64,000 bases of DNA from Planococcus halotolerans. GTDB taxonomy: Bacteria > Bacillota > Bacilli > Bacillales_A > Planococcaceae. The position numbers were made by a program, and so were the translations under genes. Below are positions 62,460 through 64,000 of the stretch, piece by piece (positions within the stretch are counted from its first letter, which is position 1; every line of letters begins with the position of its first letter). The DNA is taken from the NCBI RefSeq assembly GCF_003289955.1, contig NZ_QLZR01000002.1:781357-845356 (forward strand), written 5' to 3'. The notes below the pieces were generated by a model that did not search any database, had not been told where the DNA came from, and saw only the letters and a program-made list of their open reading frames with translations.

Positions 62460-63317
62460 TCAAGAGATTTTATTATCCAAAAACGCTTGGTAATACATCT
62501 GTGGCGACAGGTAGCTCAAACGTTTTTGTCCTCTTTTTGTATTGTAGTATGTAATAAATTTATGCAAATCTGCTTCGACTTCTTTTTTGGAAGTCAGCTG
62601 AGAATGAAACGGAAACTCAGTCTTCAAGTGCGAGAAAAAGCTTTCAATAACGGCATTGTCCCAACAGTTGGCCTTCCGTGACATACTCGGCTGAAACTTC
62701 AGCTCCAGAGACAGCTTTCGATAAGCCGTTGAGGCAAAGACGGTGCCACGGCCAGTGTGGTTCAAAAGACCATCCAATGTGGTCATCTGACGATTTGCCA
62801 TCGCCGCCTGTACCGTTTCTTGTACCAGCAGGGCATTCGGACGGTCGCTTAGGCAAAATGCCACTACTTGACGGTCGAACAGATCGAGGATTGCGCAGCC
62901 ATAGAACTTTTGATTGAAATAAGCAAATTCGGTAAGATCCGCCACCCATTTCCGGTTTGGAAGAAGTGAATCGAAATCCCTTTCCAAACGGTTCGGATAG
63001 ACTTTCTTTATCTCTTTCAGCATGGTAAATTCCGGAGACTTCTTCATTCGGATTCTGGATTTCAGATTCATCTCATCTAACAGCCGAGCGACACGCTTGT
63101 GATTGATCACATAGTGAAACTGACTCTTCAACGTACCTGCAATAGCCTTGGCTCCAATCGCTCCTCTAGACCGAAGATAGACTTTCCAAATCATTTGGCA
63201 ATCTTTCTGGTCACGCAGATTCGGTTCCTTTTTTGGCCGATTCGTATACGCAAAGTACCCAGATTTAGAGACACCAAAAGCTCGACAGAGGCTCCTGACG
63301 GAATACTCGCCTTTCAT
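62460..63317 (-). CDS. IS3-family transposase OrfB with a lost catalytic Asp
   Basis: 285 residues, rve integrase core: HTH_21 region (SRGAIGAKAIAGTLK), WVADLTEF with the first Asp, then LLNHTGRGTVFAS where the family has HSDxG, so the second catalytic Asp is Gly, and CWDNAVIESFFSHLK with the Glu. Starts six bases from the orfA end, normally made by frameshift fusion. Predicted inactive. Confidence 0.85.
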   Translation of the reverse strand: MKGEYSVRSLCRAFGVSKSGYFAYTNRPKKEPNLRDQKDCQMIWKVYLRSRGAIGAKAIAGTLKSQFHYVINHKRVARLLDEMNLKSRIRMKKSPEFTMLKEIKKVYPNRLERDFDSLLPNRKWVADLTEFAYFNQKFYGCAILDLFDRQVVAFCLSDRPNALLVQETVQAAMANRQMTTLDGLLNHTGRGTVFASTAYRKLSLELKFQPSMSRKANCWDNAVIESFFSHLKTEFPFHSQLTSKKEVEADLHKFITYYNTKRGQKRLSYLSPQMYYQAFLDNKIS

Positions 63318-63322
63318 GTTCC

Positions 63323-63682
63323 TTATCGCTTTGAAGCATTTCCCTTTCCGTTCACCCCTAGAGAGGCCTGGAACTTTTTTAGGATTTCAATGTCCTCTTG
63401 CCCCTCGTAGTATTTCTTTTCAATTACCCGGAGCCGTTCGAGTTCCTCTTTCCCTTCCTCTTTCAAGTTGCTATCCCTTTTGGGATGCAGCCCTTCGGTA
63501 CCTTCAATTTGGTAGCGACGCAGCCAATTGTTCATGGTACCCATTGAGATTTGCATTTCGATGACAACGTCCACCCGTTGGCGATTTTGATACATCACCT
63601 GTTTTACGGCTTACAGCTTCTCTTCCACGGTATGATGCGCTTTACGCTTTTTCGTTTTCCCGTTTTCCAACTGCCCCACCAT
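63323..63682 (-). pseudogene. IS3-family OrfA with internal stop
   Basis: From ATG 63682 the frame reads MVGQLENGKTKKRKAHHTVEEKL, split by TAA at 63611-63613, then AVKQVMYQNRQRVDVVIEMQ and a leucine-zipper-like tail (EEGKEELERLRVIEKKYYE). The stop removes the HTH from the rest. Confidence 0.75.
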
Positions 63683-63777
63683 AGTTTTATACAAAAAATC
63701 CTACACTATACCTCTACTTTAAGGGAGTTAACCATTGTGTCCGGCTCAATTATGACTATTTACGATCCTGAATAAAA

Positions 63778-63935
63778 TTGGGAAAGCTGTATTTGAAAAC
63801 CGATGGGATTGATGCAGACGGCTTCTTTTGAATTCAATTGTCGTGATTAAACTGAGTTGTGTCTGACACAGGGGCACGATTTATTATTGTCGTAAGTAAA
63901 CTGAGTCGTGTTTAATATAGGGGTGTCACTGCCGG
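63778..63935 (+). repeat. AGAAGCTG-type inverted repeat with duplicated tail, copy 7
   Basis: Degraded stem (AAAGCTGTaTTTGAAAACC / GCaGACGGCTTCTTTT), then the tail in two tandem versions: AATTGTCGTGATTAAACTGA...CTGACACAGGGGCACGATT and ATTGTCGTAAGTAAACTGA...GGGGTGTCAC. Confidence 0.7.
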
Positions 63936-64000
63936 TGATAAAATACCCAATAACGCCGTTTTAAAATTCCCCATTTATCAAGGATAATCGACATATACCA

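Larger units (their letters stand above)
62432..63730 (-). mobile_element. IS3-family insertion sequence (IS150-like), inactivated
   Basis: About 1.3 kb with imperfect terminal inverted repeats: left TAGCCCCCTAAAAGTAGAG at 62432-62450, right end reading inward TAACTCCCTTAAAGTAGAG (63712-63730). Two minus-strand ORFs in IS3 order. Both show inactivating changes. No clear target duplication. Confidence 0.85.

Overview
The window looks like chromosomal DNA of a low-to-moderate GC Gram-positive bacterium of the Bacillales, most likely a Planococcus-type member of the Planococcaceae. This is an inference from gene content: poly(glycerol phosphate) teichoic acid genes, SLH-domain surface proteins, a class D sortase, ComK, an RRNPP-type peptide regulator, strong AGGAGG ribosome sites and rho-independent terminators. 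No rRNA, tRNA, CRISPR array or prophage was seen.

Layout. 0.2-20 kb is a cell-envelope region. It holds a GT2 glycosyltransferase, the teichoic acid exporter tagGH, a TagF-like polymerase, tagD and a TagB-like enzyme. A three-component wall-glycosylation set follows: gtaB makes UDP-glucose, GtrB loads it on undecaprenyl phosphate, GtrA is the likely flippase, and two GtrII-type membrane proteins are the likely terminal transferases. Next come two damaged copies of a pgaC/icaA-type polysaccharide synthase with pgaD, an orphan LuxR-type regulator whose phospho-acceptor Asp is Glu, a BCCT carrier and an initiating sugar transferase. 20-25 kb is ordinary amino-acid metabolism: hom-thrC-thrB divergent from aspartate kinase. 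25-44 kb mixes transporters, gamma-glutamyltranspeptidase, threonine aldolase, SLH-CAP and MMPL proteins with long intergenic clusters of one composite repeat: a 9-bp hairpin, a spacer of about 110 bp, an array of 20-bp units and a GTTCGCC end. 42.6-43.9 kb is a sortase with its own MPDTA substrate. 44-46.7 kb is a sulfonate/nitrate-type ABC importer. 47-54 kb holds wall enzymes (VanY with Ig-like domains, an acyltransferase-SGNH protein, an SLH-SH3-amidase). 54-64 kb is accessory: comK, several gene remnants, an RRNPP regulator with a precursor carrying three tandem pheromone-like repeats, a decayed comM, a RAYT transposase and a dead IS3-family element.

The most interesting candidate system is at 58.0-59.9 kb: a TPR regulator followed 27 bp later by a secreted 85-residue precursor with three near-identical 14-residue repeats (core VIHPNPWS), preceded by a perfect 18-bp palindrome and an extended -10 promoter. 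It reads as a self-contained quorum-sensing cassette with a multi-copy pheromone precursor. Second is the composite intergenic repeat family (eight modules in 14 kb, all in one orientation). Third is a DsbA/FrnE-family gene whose first active-site Cys codon is TGA.

Two further dispersed inverted-repeat families act as sequence-conserved terminators: one with an ATGCATGAAG core (four copies, each just past the 3' end of a minus-strand gene) and one with an AGAAGCTGTCTCC-type stem followed by a conserved tail. Decay is common here: pgaC twice, comM, a GyrI-like gene, a second DsbA fragment and the IS element.
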